A stretch of DNA of 64,000 nucleotides from Lysinibacillus_B sp031181585 (GTDB taxonomy: Bacteria > Bacillota > Bacilli > Bacillales_A > Planococcaceae), in assembly GCF_047301505.1 (NCBI RefSeq), contig NZ_CP154840.1, positions 3,596,001 through 3,660,000 on the forward strand, in the 5' to 3' direction. Numbering within the stretch: position 1 is the stretch's first letter; each line of letters starts with the position of its first letter. A model generated the notes under the pieces. The model searched no databases and was not told the origin of the DNA. It saw only the letters and a program-made list of their open reading frames with translations. Shown here one piece after another: positions 43,922 through 52,763 of the stretch. A program made the translations under genes and the position numbers.

Positions 43922-45226
43922 TTATGAAAATTGTCGAACTTCGATGTAATAAAGCTGCATTCCGTCCTTTTCATGAATGGTAAATCGGTAGTCTTCGTGA
44001 TCGATATACCCATCCATATCAAGCTCCATATCATTTGTAAAATACCAGCCGCCGAGCGTGTCGATTTCCGGGTATTCTTCATCGAGCGCGAGCCCGAGCA
44101 GCTGATCTACTTCGTACAGCAGGCTTTTGGAATAAATAATATAGTGCCCTTCCCCGATTTTGCGTACAGGCGGCTGTTCATCCTCATCAAATTCATCGCG
44201 GATTTCGCCGACAAGCTCCTCCAAAATATCTTCGACTGTCACCAGCCCGCTCGTCCCGCCGTATTCATCCAGCAGGATGGCCATATGGGTACGTTCCTTT
44301 TGCATCTTTTGCAGAAGCTGCTGGATCGGTGTTGTTTCGATCGTTTTGATAACCGGATTCAAAAAGTTCTGTAATGAAAAATTGGCTGCCGTAATACGAT
44401 TGCTTATTCCCAGCGTCAAAAAATCTTTAATATTCAGAAAACCTACGATATTATCACGGTCTCCCTCATAGATAGGATAACGCGTATACCGCTCCTCCGA
44501 TACCTGCGTCAGTACATCACGATAGGTTGCGTCTACTTCAAAGCCGGCAATTTCCGTGCGGGGGACCATGATTTCCCTTGCGATTTTATCATCAAATTTA
44601 AATACATTATTAACGAACTTCAATTCGTTTCCGTTGATCTCGCCGGATTTATAGCTTTCGGTCAGCAGCAGCCGCAGCTCCTCCTCCGTATGGGACAGTT
44701 CATGCTCACTGGCCGGCTTCATGCCAAATAAGCCGACGAGCAGCCGGGCAGAACCGTTGAGGAACCAGATGAACGGATAGAGAATTTTATAAAACAGCAT
44801 GATCGGCCGGGAAAACGCCAGCGCAATGGTCTCCGACTTTTGGATAGCAAAGGTTTTCGGTGCAAGCTCACCGACTACGACATGCAAAAACGTCGCAATC
44901 AGAAAGGCTGCAGCAATGGTAAACCAATGGACATATGCCGTGTTCAAACCGAGCCACGTAAAGAAGGGATGGAGGATGAATTCAAACGTCGATTCACCGA
45001 CCATCCCGATACCGAGTGCCGTTACCGTGATGCCGAGCTGACAGGCTGATAAATATTCATCTAAATGGGATGTGACAAGCTTTGCGATCATGGCCTGGTC
45101 ATTGCCTTCAGCAATAAGCTGGTCAATTCGCGATTGCCTCACTTTCACAATGGCAAATTCAGTCGCCACGAAAAAAGCGGTTAACGCAATTAATACCGTA
45201 AAAATAGTTAATTTCACTATGGTCAA
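43922..45226 (-). CDS. CNNM/HlyC-CorC family membrane protein (DUF21-CBS)
   Basis: A 434-aa protein: DUF21/CNNM transmembrane domain (about 1-190, with FVATEFAIVKVRQSRI and ELAPKTFAI), a CBS pair (about 215-340: MVPRTEIAGFEVDATYRDVL, MAILLDEYGGTSGLVTVEDI) and a CorC/HlyC C-terminal domain. Family members are linked to Mg2+ or other divalent ion export or homeostasis. The start is TTG at 45226 or GTG at 45217. The only good Shine-Dalgarno, AGGAGGTGAA, lies about 30 nt upstream with an 8-bp hairpin between. Function as 'hemolysin' is historical. Confidence 0.9.
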   Translation of the reverse strand: MTIVKLTIFTVLIALTAFFVATEFAIVKVRQSRIDQLIAEGNDQAMIAKLVTSHLDEYLSACQLGITVTALGIGMVGESTFEFILHPFFTWLGLNTAYVHWFTIAAAFLIATFLHVVVGELAPKTFAIQKSETIALAFSRPIMLFYKILYPFIWFLNGSARLLVGLFGMKPASEHELSHTEEELRLLLTESYKSGEINGNELKFVNNVFKFDDKIAREIMVPRTEIAGFEVDATYRDVLTQVSEERYTRYPIYEGDRDNIVGFLNIKDFLTLGISNRITAANFSLQNFLNPVIKTIETTPIQQLLQKMQKERTHMAILLDEYGGTSGLVTVEDILEELVGEIRDEFDEDEQPPVRKIGEGHYIIYSKSLLYEVDQLLGLALDEEYPEIDTLGGWYFTNDMELDMDGYIDHEDYRFTIHEKDGMQLYYIEVRQFS

Positions 45227-45232
45227 GCAGCC

Positions 45233-45264
45233 GTCTTACTCGTCAAAGTAAGACTTCACCTCCT
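45233..45264 (-). promoter_or_regulatory. Shine-Dalgarno followed by 8-bp hairpin before start codon
   Basis: Minus strand: AGGAGGTGAA (45264-45255), then GTCTTACT-TTGACG-AGTAAGAC (45254-45233), a perfect stem, then GGCTGC and TTG (45226). Folding the hairpin would bring the site to normal distance from the start. Confidence 0.6.
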
Positions 45265-45851
45265 AGAACATCATGATATGTAGGAACAATCTTACTTGTT
45301 ATCTCTCCATTATAACAGTTTTTTACAAAGTATACTCTTTAGGGAAATCCCCCAGCTCATCAAGAAGAACAGCACATATTTCCCCTTTCTTAAAGAAAAG
45401 CCCATAATCAATAAAAAATTTGCTTGGCGCTTTTTTTATTTTCTATCTATCCGTTGCTTGTTTTACTCTTTTCTCCTGATCGTTTCCTCCTTGATACTAG
45501 AGAGCGGCTGGGGAATGTCCAGTGTCTCCTTATTAATCGTGCGCCCACCTTTTCCTGAAGAATTAATAAACTATATTCCGGCAGGTAAATGAATCATGAC
45601 TGAACGCCGATGTTAATTGCCCTCTTCTCCCTTTTCGAAAAGCCGCTGAAAGTTTTCACGATGGAAACGTTTTATTTTCCCGACTAAAGACATACATTTT
45701 TAAACAGATAATAATAAGCTTGTTGCTTTCTCACTAAAACTTCCGACAGATGCCCCTCTTTCAATGATGACTCTTTCAATCCTAACCTGTTTTCATACAT
45801 ACAACATTTTTCATCATGACGTACATTAACCAGCATATAGGAGGAATGCCT
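45265..45851. other. intergenic between divergent genes
   Basis: About 590 bp with no gene I trust. A 98-codon plus-strand frame at 45296-45592 has no ribosome site and odd composition. The promoters of both neighbours must lie here. Confidence 0.4.
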
Positions 45852-46028
45852 ATGCTTTATTTTTTCATTATCGTTACACTTGCCTCACTGATTTATGCGC
45901 TCGTCAGCAAGAAATTTATCTACCTCACCGTCCCCGTAGCTGCCATGATGATTTATATAGTGGTAAAAATCGTAATGGTCCCCATGCCGTTAGGCGAAAC
46001 ACTAAAATTTATTTTTGGCCTGCGTTAA
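45852..46028 (+). CDS. 58-aa hydrophobic membrane protein
   Basis: Starts at ATG 45852 (TAGGAGGA 7 bp upstream). Two hydrophobic segments: MLYFFIIVTLASLIYALVSK and LTVPVAAMMIYIVVKIVMV. Upstream in-frame ATGs overlap the ribosome site. It lies 150 bp before the symporter operon; role unknown. Confidence 0.6.
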   Translation: MLYFFIIVTLASLIYALVSKKFIYLTVPVAAMMIYIVVKIVMVPMPLGETLKFIFGLR

Positions 46029-46179
46029 TTTGGACCTTTCCGGTGCCTCATTTCCATAATTTCTTCTGCATTCGCAGAGGTCATTATATGATTCCATTAC
46101 CTGAGGGGAGGACATTTGCATATCCGGTTATTTTATGGAGATTTGGTCTAGGGGAATCATTTCTTAAGGGGGGATTTAT

Positions 46180-46482
46180 GTGAGAAAGATTGACAAAAGC
46201 CAAGCAGACGCCTACTTTCGTGAGAAAAACATGTATATGATTCTTTTCTTCGGCATTTGGTTTATTGTGTCCTTTGGAGTTGCTGCCTTTGCGGATTCGC
46301 TGACGGAAATTGAAATTATCGGCTTCCCTCTCCACTACTTTATGGGAGCAATCGGTGCTTTATTGACGTTTATCATTCTGCTGTTTGCCAATGCGATTAT
46401 CGGTGATAGGATCGATAAAAAATACGGGATAGATGACAAGCGAAATGAAGAACTGAGCTCCGGAAAAGCGATGGACCATTAA
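46180..46482 (+). CDS. DUF4212 small subunit of sodium:solute symporter
   Basis: A 100-aa protein with two transmembrane helices (about 20-40 and 53-75) and charged ends. The central FPLHYFMGAIGALLTFIILL matches the DUF4212 'putative solute:sodium symporter small subunit'. GTG start with GGGGGG upstream. It lies 33 bp before the large subunit. The pair is typical of the VC_2705-type symporter subfamily. Confidence 0.87.
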   Translation: MRKIDKSQADAYFREKNMYMILFFGIWFIVSFGVAAFADSLTEIEIIGFPLHYFMGAIGALLTFIILLFANAIIGDRIDKKYGIDDKRNEELSSGKAMDH

Positions 46483-46515
46483 TGCCGGCGCCAAGGATAT
46501 AAGGAGGGGATATGT

Positions 46516-48192
46516 ATGGATAGTCAATTCTTAGTATCATTAGTCATTATTTTAGCTACCTTCGCTTTGTATATTTGGATCGCCGTCATCAATACGGCAA
46601 AGCAAACATCGGAATTCTATGTAGCAGGCCGCGGTGTACCGCCGATTTTTAACGGGATGGCCATTGGTGCCGACTGGATGAGTGCCGCTTCCTTCATAGG
46701 TATGGCCGGTACGATCATGCTTTTAGGCTACGACGGCTTAGCCTATATCATGGGTTGGACAGGCGGTTATTTATTTTTAGCCATCCTGCTTGCACCACAG
46801 CTTCGGAAATTCGGCCGATTTACGGTTCCCGAATTCATCGGTGACCGCTTCAACAGCAAGAGTGCCCTCGTCCTTGCTGCCATCTGTACGATTATTATCA
46901 GCTTTACCTACTCCATCGGCCAGCTCTCTGGTTCGGGCGTAGTAATCGGGCGGTTATTTGAAATTGATGTAAAAATCGGGACAATGATCGGTGTTGTTCT
47001 CATAGCCGTCTATTCCGCACTCGGCGGGATGAAGGGGATTACCTGGACACAGGTAGCCCAGTACATCATTTTAATCATCGCTTATCTAGTCCCTGTTATT
47101 TTCATGTCTCTTCAATTGACAGGAAATCCAATTCCATGGGTTTCTTACGGTGAAATCATCGCTAAAATGGGCGAGCTTGACCGGGAGCTCGGCATTTCTG
47201 AATACTTTGCCCCATTCACAAACGGAACCAAATGGCAGTTTTTAGCGCTTATGTTTACGCTTATGTGCGGTACTGCCGGTCTGCCTCATGTTATTGTCCG
47301 CTTCTATACGGTATCGACAATGAAAGCCGCACGTTGGTCTGGTGCCTGGGCTTTGGTCTTCATTGGTCTTTTATACTTCAGTGCCCCCGCCTATGCAGCA
47401 TTCGCTCGTTTCATTTTGATGACAGAAGTAGCAGGAAGCCAAATTGCCAATTTGCCTGCATGGACGAAATCATGGGTCGATACAGGAAAATTGCAGGTTG
47501 CTGATACAAACGGCGATGGCATCCTCCAGTGGAATGAGCTCGTCATCGCAAATGACATCGTCGTTATGGCAACACCTGAAATCGCCAATCTCGGTATGTT
47601 TGTCATCGGCCTCGTTGCTGCTGGTGCCATGGCGGCCGCTCTTTCAACCGCCGGCGGGTTAATGATTTCCATTTCTTCTTCCTTCGCTCATGATATTTAC
47701 TACCGGATTATCAACCCAAATGCTACAGAACAAAAGCGGCTGGCTGTCGGCCGGATTTCGATTGTCGTCGCTACATTACTGGCCGGATTGATCGCTCTGA
47801 ATCCTCCTGGTGCCATCACACAGATTGTGGCATGGGCCTTCGCTCTCGCCACAGGTACATTCTTCCCTGCCCTCGTACTCGGTGTCTGGTGGAAGCGTGC
47901 CAATGCACAAGGAACCATTGCGGGAATTATCGTCGGGCTGGCTGTAACGCTGAGCTATATTTTCGCGGCCAAGTACGGCGGGTTTACGATTTTAGGTATT
48001 ATTGATACAGGAGCCGGTGTATTTGGAGCCATTGCAGCATTCGCCACGAATATTATCGTCTCACTGGCAACGCCTGCCCCAGCAAAAGAACTGCAGGACG
48101 CTGTCATCAACTTACGCTACCCAGAGCAGATGGTCTACAAAGACGGCGAAGTGTTTATGGATGACGGGACAACGGATAAAACGTCTAATTAA
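46516..48192 (+). CDS. sodium:solute symporter (VC_2705-type, SSS family)
   Basis: A 558-aa protein with about 13 helices. SSS hallmarks: FYVAGRGVPPIFNGMAIGAD, SAASFIGMAGTIMLLGYDGL, TVPEFIGDRF and GLPHVIVRFYTV. It would couple solute (probably a monocarboxylate such as acetate) uptake to Na+. An external loop at 330-341 reads DTNGDGILQWNE, an EF-hand-type calcium loop with all key positions. Operon with the DUF4212 gene; terminator at 48216. Confidence 0.92.
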   Translation: MDSQFLVSLVIILATFALYIWIAVINTAKQTSEFYVAGRGVPPIFNGMAIGADWMSAASFIGMAGTIMLLGYDGLAYIMGWTGGYLFLAILLAPQLRKFGRFTVPEFIGDRFNSKSALVLAAICTIIISFTYSIGQLSGSGVVIGRLFEIDVKIGTMIGVVLIAVYSALGGMKGITWTQVAQYIILIIAYLVPVIFMSLQLTGNPIPWVSYGEIIAKMGELDRELGISEYFAPFTNGTKWQFLALMFTLMCGTAGLPHVIVRFYTVSTMKAARWSGAWALVFIGLLYFSAPAYAAFARFILMTEVAGSQIANLPAWTKSWVDTGKLQVADTNGDGILQWNELVIANDIVVMATPEIANLGMFVIGLVAAGAMAAALSTAGGLMISISSSFAHDIYYRIINPNATEQKRLAVGRISIVVATLLAGLIALNPPGAITQIVAWAFALATGTFFPALVLGVWWKRANAQGTIAGIIVGLAVTLSYIFAAKYGGFTILGIIDTGAGVFGAIAAFATNIIVSLATPAPAKELQDAVINLRYPEQMVYKDGEVFMDDGTTDKTSN

Positions 48193-48215
48193 AAGAGAGC
48201 CGCTGCGTCAGAGTG

Positions 48216-48252
48216 AAGACAAAGTCACTTGTTGACTTTGTCTTTACATTTT
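48216..48252 (+). terminator. terminator of symporter operon
   Basis: GACAAAGTCA and TGACTTTGTC form a 10-bp stem followed by TTTACATTTTTTT. Confidence 0.85.
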
Positions 48253-48282
48253 TTTAGCTGTTTTATAAAGTAAAGTTTTATC

Positions 48283-48436
48283 CAGCCTGGCTTGAAAACG
48301 CTCGCCAGACAAGGAACGCCGTTGAGCGAAGACGCGAATAGAACCTAAGTTCATGGGAGGACGAACGAGACAAGCAACGATGAATGAAAGCGTTTGGCAA
48401 CAGGCTGAAGCGGCTGCGTTTGCGGCCGCTTTTTAT
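48283..48436 (+). ncRNA. candidate structured RNA with terminator
   Basis: Nested long-range pairings: CAGCCTG (48283-48289)/CAGGCTG (48401-48407), AAACGCT (48296-48302)/AGCGTTT (48389-48395) and CGTTG (48320-48324)/CAACG (48375-48379). They enclose a purine-rich centre and are followed at once by the hairpin AAGCGGC-TGCGTTTGCG-GCCGCTT and a T run. The layout suggests a small RNA of about 155 nt or a leader of the NERD gene 54 bp downstream. No match to a named family can be claimed. Confidence 0.5.
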
Positions 48437-48489
48437 TAAGACTTGAAATTCCAATATTATGGCAATAACATAGAAGCAGGAGGTGGATT

Positions 48490-49452
48490 ATGTTATTACT
48501 CGAAAGAACAAAGCCTCATCAACTGCGTTATACCCGTGCACTCATTCGCCGAATGCATCGCACTGACGAGGAATTACTTGATTATCATGCCCGACTCGCT
48601 AACCTGGAAGCCGGCTTTTACGGCGAACAGCGTTCAGACCGTGAATTTGCAGATTTCACGATTCCTCATAAGCATTACCTTCTTCATAATTTGGAACTTT
48701 TGAATCCTCAAGGCTTTCCTCATCAAATTGATAGCGTCGTTTTTACTCTTCATTTTTTACTCATCTTAGAAATCAAAAACATAACGGGCCAGCTATTTTA
48801 TAAACCTGGCCACCATGAGTTCGGACGAATTCGACAGGATGGAACGAAAGAAAACTTTTCCGATCCGTTTGAACAGGCATACCGTCATAAACTATTGCTG
48901 GAAAATATGCTTTGTTCATGGGGTATTAACCTGCCTGTAGAATATGCAGTGATTATCACCAATCAAAATGCCATGCTCGATAGCTCTTTACAGGGGCTCC
49001 CTATTTTTCATGTAAGCGGGCTGCGGCGGTCTCTTCATCAATTATTTGCAAAATACCCTGAAGCACGGCTGACAGAGCCGGCGCTTGAAAAAGCAGGCGA
49101 ACAATTGCTAGGTGCTATCCAGCGGACGACTCCCAAACGCCGCGTTGCATTGGACCGGTTAAAGAAGGGTGTGTTGTGCCCGAGCTGCGATTTTCAGGCC
49201 GCTATGCACTATAGCGCTGGGAACTGGCATTGCAGCGCATGCAACACGCGAGATAAAAAAGCATTGCTCCACGCTTTAGAAGATTACCGATTATTAGTAA
49301 GTGAGCGGATTACGAACAAGGAATTTCGGGACTTTACAGGCATCGACTCCATACAAGTCGCCTCGAAAATTCTCTCAAGGCTAGGCTTTGAAAAAGTTGG
49401 AGACAAGCGCGGCAGAGTTTATATTATTCCCGAAGACTGTAGGAAGGAGTAA
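48490..49452 (+). CDS. NERD (nuclease-related) domain protein with zinc-finger tail
   Basis: A 320-aa protein. The NERD domain at about 37-150 shows GEQR, QIDSVVFTLHFLLILEIKN (D near 81, E-x-K near 94-96) and ADP-type nuclease-fold spacing. The C-terminal region has a CPSC...CSAC zinc ribbon (about 220-250) and a basic winged-helix-like end. NERD proteins are thought to be DNA nucleases or processing factors; role unproven. The ATG frame runs through AGGAGG just upstream, supporting 48490. Confidence 0.8.
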   Translation: MLLLERTKPHQLRYTRALIRRMHRTDEELLDYHARLANLEAGFYGEQRSDREFADFTIPHKHYLLHNLELLNPQGFPHQIDSVVFTLHFLLILEIKNITGQLFYKPGHHEFGRIRQDGTKENFSDPFEQAYRHKLLLENMLCSWGINLPVEYAVIITNQNAMLDSSLQGLPIFHVSGLRRSLHQLFAKYPEARLTEPALEKAGEQLLGAIQRTTPKRRVALDRLKKGVLCPSCDFQAAMHYSAGNWHCSACNTRDKKALLHALEDYRLLVSERITNKEFRDFTGIDSIQVASKILSRLGFEKVGDKRGRVYIIPEDCRKE

Positions 49453-49482
49453 GGAAGAAGTTCATCAGTGATTTGCGGCGTA

Positions 49483-49768
49483 TTGTCTAATAATAAAGGG
49501 ATTTTGTCTATTAATGGAGTGGAATTGTCTATTAATACAGCAGGATTGTCTAATAACAGCAGGACTTTGTCTATTATCGAGAAGAAATTGTCTATTATCT
49601 CTAGAAAGCCCTTGCCCGCGCTTAGGGTTGTCTATTAATAGAGCAGGATTGTCTAATAACAAGGGGATTTTGTCTATTAATCGAGCAGATTTGTCTAATA
49701 ACAAGAGGATTGTCTAATAACAAAAGCATTTTGTCTATTATAGAACAAAAAATGTCTATTACCAGCAG
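49483..49768. repeat. 21-nt-period tandem repeat array (13 units)
   Basis: Units begin TTGTCTATTAAT or TTGTCTAATAAC at 49483, 49504, 49525, 49546, 49567, 49588, 49628, 49649, 49670, 49691, 49710, 49731 and 49752: period 21, with steps of 40 and 19 as the only exceptions. The rest of each unit varies (often AGCAGGA or AAGGGGAT). It lies between the convergent NERD and eno genes. No spacers of CRISPR length. Confidence 0.85.
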
Positions 49769-49805
49769 CACGTTATCCATTCCCCTCAGCAAAACTGTCC
49801 GCCCA

Positions 49806-49843
49806 ATAAAAAAGGCCCCTTCTGATTTAAAGGAGCCCTTTTT
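49806..49843 (-). terminator. terminator of the glycolytic operon
   Basis: AAAAAGGGCTCCTTT pairs with AAGGGGCCTTTTTT, eight bases after the eno stop. Confidence 0.85.
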
Positions 49844-49850
49844 GCCGTTA

Positions 49851-51143
49851 TTATTTTACGTTGTAGAACGATTTTAATCCAAGGTATTGAGAAGTCGCGC
49901 CTAATTGATCTTCGATGCGAAGTAATTGATTGTACTTCGCTACGCGGTCAGTACGTGACGGTGCACCTGTTTTGATTTGGCCGGCATTTGTTGCTACTGC
50001 GATATCAGCGATTGTGTTATCTTCTGATTCACCTGAACGGTGAGAAATCACTGCTGTGTAGCCTGCACGTTTTGCCATTTCGATTGCTTCGAATGTTTCT
50101 GTCAGCGTACCGATTTGGTTTACTTTGATCAGGATCGAGTTGCCAACGCCTTCTTCGATACCGCGGGATAATTTCGCTGTGTTTGTTACGAATAGGTCAT
50201 CCCCTACTAATTGTACACGGCCGCCGATACGGTCAGTCAGCAATTTATGGCCTGCCCAGTCGTTTTCATCCAAGCCGTCTTCAATAGAGATGATTGGGTA
50301 TTTAGAAGTTAATTCCTCGTACCAGTCAACCATTTCTTCAGATGTTTTTACAACACCTTCTCCGTCCAGGTGGTATTTGCCTGTTTCTTTGTTGTAAAGC
50401 TCAGAAGATGCCACGTCAAGTGCAATACGAACTTCTTCGCCTGCTTTGTAGCCCGCTTTTTCGATTGCTTCAAGGATTACCGTAATTGCTTCTTCATTTG
50501 AGCCAAGGTTTGGTGCGAAACCACCTTCGTCACCTACTGCTGTGTTGTAGCCTTTTTCTTTTAATACAGCTTTTAGGTGGTGGAAGATTTCAGCGCCGAT
50601 ACGTAATGCATGACGGAAGTTTTCTGCTCCAACAGGCATAACCATGAATTCTTGAATGTCCACGTTGTTATCAGCGTGAGCACCGCCATTTAAGATGTTC
50701 ATCATCGGTACTGGTAACTGCTTCGCATTGAAGCCGCCAAGGTATTGATATAAAGGTACATCCAAGTAGTCAGCTGCTGCGTGAGCTACGGCCATTGAGA
50801 CGCCAAGGATAGCGTTTGCGCCTAATTTCCCTTTGTTTTCTGTACCATCAAGCTCGATCAACGCTTTGTCGATCACTACTTGGTCAAGAACAGAATAATT
50901 GCCTTCTAGCTCTTCAGCGATAATTGTGTTGACGTTTTCTACTGCGTTCAACACACCTTTACCTAGGTAGCGTGATTTGTCGCCATCACGTAATTCTACC
51001 GCTTCGTATTCACCTGTTGATGCACCTGATGGTACGATGGCACGACCAAATGCACCTGATTCTGTAAATACTTCTACCTCGACTGTTGGATTACCGCGAG
51101 AGTCTAATACTTCACGAGCGTATACTTGTGTAATAAATGGCAT
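49851..51143 (-). CDS. eno: enolase (phosphopyruvate hydratase)
   Basis: A 430-aa enolase: interconverts 2-phosphoglycerate and phosphoenolpyruvate; cytosolic, Mg2+-dependent. Signatures: DSRGNPTVEVEV, GASTGEYEAVELRDG, SIEDGLDENDWAGHKLLTDR, KVNQIGTLTET (catalytic Lys) and SHRSGESED. ATG at 51143 has GAGGAG 10 bp upstream; ATG at 51152 lies too close to it. Last gene of the cggR-gap-pgk-tpiA-gpmI-eno order. Confidence 0.98.
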   Translation of the reverse strand: MPFITQVYAREVLDSRGNPTVEVEVFTESGAFGRAIVPSGASTGEYEAVELRDGDKSRYLGKGVLNAVENVNTIIAEELEGNYSVLDQVVIDKALIELDGTENKGKLGANAILGVSMAVAHAAADYLDVPLYQYLGGFNAKQLPVPMMNILNGGAHADNNVDIQEFMVMPVGAENFRHALRIGAEIFHHLKAVLKEKGYNTAVGDEGGFAPNLGSNEEAITVILEAIEKAGYKAGEEVRIALDVASSELYNKETGKYHLDGEGVVKTSEEMVDWYEELTSKYPIISIEDGLDENDWAGHKLLTDRIGGRVQLVGDDLFVTNTAKLSRGIEEGVGNSILIKVNQIGTLTETFEAIEMAKRAGYTAVISHRSGESEDNTIADIAVATNAGQIKTGAPSRTDRVAKYNQLLRIEDQLGATSQYLGLKSFYNVK

Positions 51144-51206
51144 AGTTTTCATTCTCCTCTATTATCAATTTTGCCTCGGCAGAACCTACCGGAAGCTTTT
51201 ATTTGT

Positions 51207-52763
51207 TCAAACGAGTCCTAAATTGTCCTCGGAACGTACGATTAAAGATTTCCCTGTCATTTCAGCCGGCTGTGCGATGCCTAATAGACTCAGCATTGTC
51301 GGCGCTAAATCGGCCAAAATACCATCTGTTGCTAGAACAGCGTCCCGCTTTGTGACAATGACCGGTACCGGGTTGGTTGTATGGGCCGTCATCGGCTCTC
51401 CACCCAATGTTATGACTTCGTCTGAGTTGCCGTGGTCGGCCGTGATGATAGCTGAACCGCCTTTTGCGTGGATGGCATCCACTACTTTCCCTAGACATTC
51501 ATCCACCGCTTCGATTGCCTTGATTGTCGGCTCCAGCATACCGCTGTGTCCGACCATATCCGGGTTGGCGAAGTTTAGAATGATCGCATCGAACTTGTCT
51601 GCTGCAATCGCTCCAAGCAGTGCCTCCGTTACCTCGTAGGCACTCATTTCCGGCTTTAGATCATAGGTTGCTACCTTTGGTGAAGCAATTAAAATCCGTT
51701 CCTCACCGGCAAAAGTTTCCTCACGTCTGCCGCTCATAAAGAATGTGACATGCGGATATTTTTCAGTCTCGGCAATACGGAGCTGTGTTAAACCGTTTGC
51801 TGCAATGACTTCCCCAAGTGTATTGACCAGGTTGTCATTTTCGAATGCTACCACTGCATTTACATCCTCGCTGTAGTGGGTAAACGATACAAAGTGTAAG
51901 TTTGTCGGATGCTTTTTAGAGATTTTCACGCCTGTTACCGCTTCGTTTGTGAAGGCCGCCGATAGCTGGATGGCACGGTCTGGACGGAAGTTAAAGAAGA
52001 TCACCGCATCGTTTGTATCGATTGTCGCGACTGGCTTCCCTTCCTCTGTAATAACGAAAGGAATGACGAATTCATCCTCCACTTCACGATCATAGCTGGA
52101 CTGTACGCCGGCAGCAGCCGTTGCCGCTGTCTGGCCTACCCCGTCTGCGAGCGCATTATATGTCAGCTGGACACGTTCCCAGCGGCGGTCACGGTCCATC
52201 GCATAATAACGGCCGTGAATCGATGCGAACTTTCCTACACCGATTTTCTCCATTTGCTTTTCTGTTTCCTCAATATAGCCAAGTGCTGTCGTCGGACCGA
52301 CATCCCGCCCGTCAAGGAAACCATGCACGTATACTTCCTTGATGCCGTTTGCCTGCGCAAGCTTCAGCAAAGCAAAAAGATGCTCATAATGGCTATGTAC
52401 CCCACCATCTGAAAGAAGGCCCATCAGGTGAAGTTTTGAGTCATGCTTCTTCGCATGTTCAACCGCTGCAAGGAATTTTTCGTTGCGGAAAAATTCCCCT
52501 TCGCGAATGGATTTGTTAATACGCGTCAAACTTTGATAAACAATTCGGCCTGCACCGATATTCATGTGGCCTACTTCGGAATTCCCCATTTGACCTTCCG
52601 GCAGACCAACTGCCTCTCCGCTTGCAATCAGCGTTGCATGCGGGTAGGTATTCCAGTACCGGTCAAAATTTGGTTTATGTGCTTGTGCTACTGCATTGCC
52701 CTTTACTTCATCACGGCAGGCAAAGCCGTCTAAAATAATTAATGCTGCTGGCTGTTTAGGCAT
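51207..52763 (-). CDS. gpmI: 2,3-bisphosphoglycerate-independent phosphoglycerate mutase
   Basis: A 518-aa Mn2+-dependent iPGM: LIILDGFACR metal site, catalytic Ser in MGNSEVGHMNIGAGRIVYQ, HGFLDGRDVGP, ITADHGNSDE and HTTNPVPVI. The usual Gly after LDGF is Ala here. It overlaps the end of tpiA by 8 nt, with GGAGG inside that gene. Converts 3- to 2-phosphoglycerate; in spore formers it is pH-sensitive through Mn binding. Confidence 0.97.
   Translation of the reverse strand: MPKQPAALIILDGFACRDEVKGNAVAQAHKPNFDRYWNTYPHATLIASGEAVGLPEGQMGNSEVGHMNIGAGRIVYQSLTRINKSIREGEFFRNEKFLAAVEHAKKHDSKLHLMGLLSDGGVHSHYEHLFALLKLAQANGIKEVYVHGFLDGRDVGPTTALGYIEETEKQMEKIGVGKFASIHGRYYAMDRDRRWERVQLTYNALADGVGQTAATAAAGVQSSYDREVEDEFVIPFVITEEGKPVATIDTNDAVIFFNFRPDRAIQLSAAFTNEAVTGVKISKKHPTNLHFVSFTHYSEDVNAVVAFENDNLVNTLGEVIAANGLTQLRIAETEKYPHVTFFMSGRREETFAGEERILIASPKVATYDLKPEMSAYEVTEALLGAIAADKFDAIILNFANPDMVGHSGMLEPTIKAIEAVDECLGKVVDAIHAKGGSAIITADHGNSDEVITLGGEPMTAHTTNPVPVIVTKRDAVLATDGILADLAPTMLSLLGIAQPAEMTGKSLIVRSEDNLGLV

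Noticed and set aside
45296..45592. 98-codon frame between divergent genes
   Set aside because: No ribosome site, unusual residue composition and position in a promoter spacer.
49465..49704. Minus-strand 79-codon frame with heptad repeats
   Set aside because: It is produced by the 21-nt DNA repeats; no ribosome-binding site, and the repeat phase slips break any longer frame.
49483..49768. CRISPR array
   Set aside because: The period is 21 nt, with a short variable part and no cas genes; units are degenerate rather than identical repeats with unique spacers.
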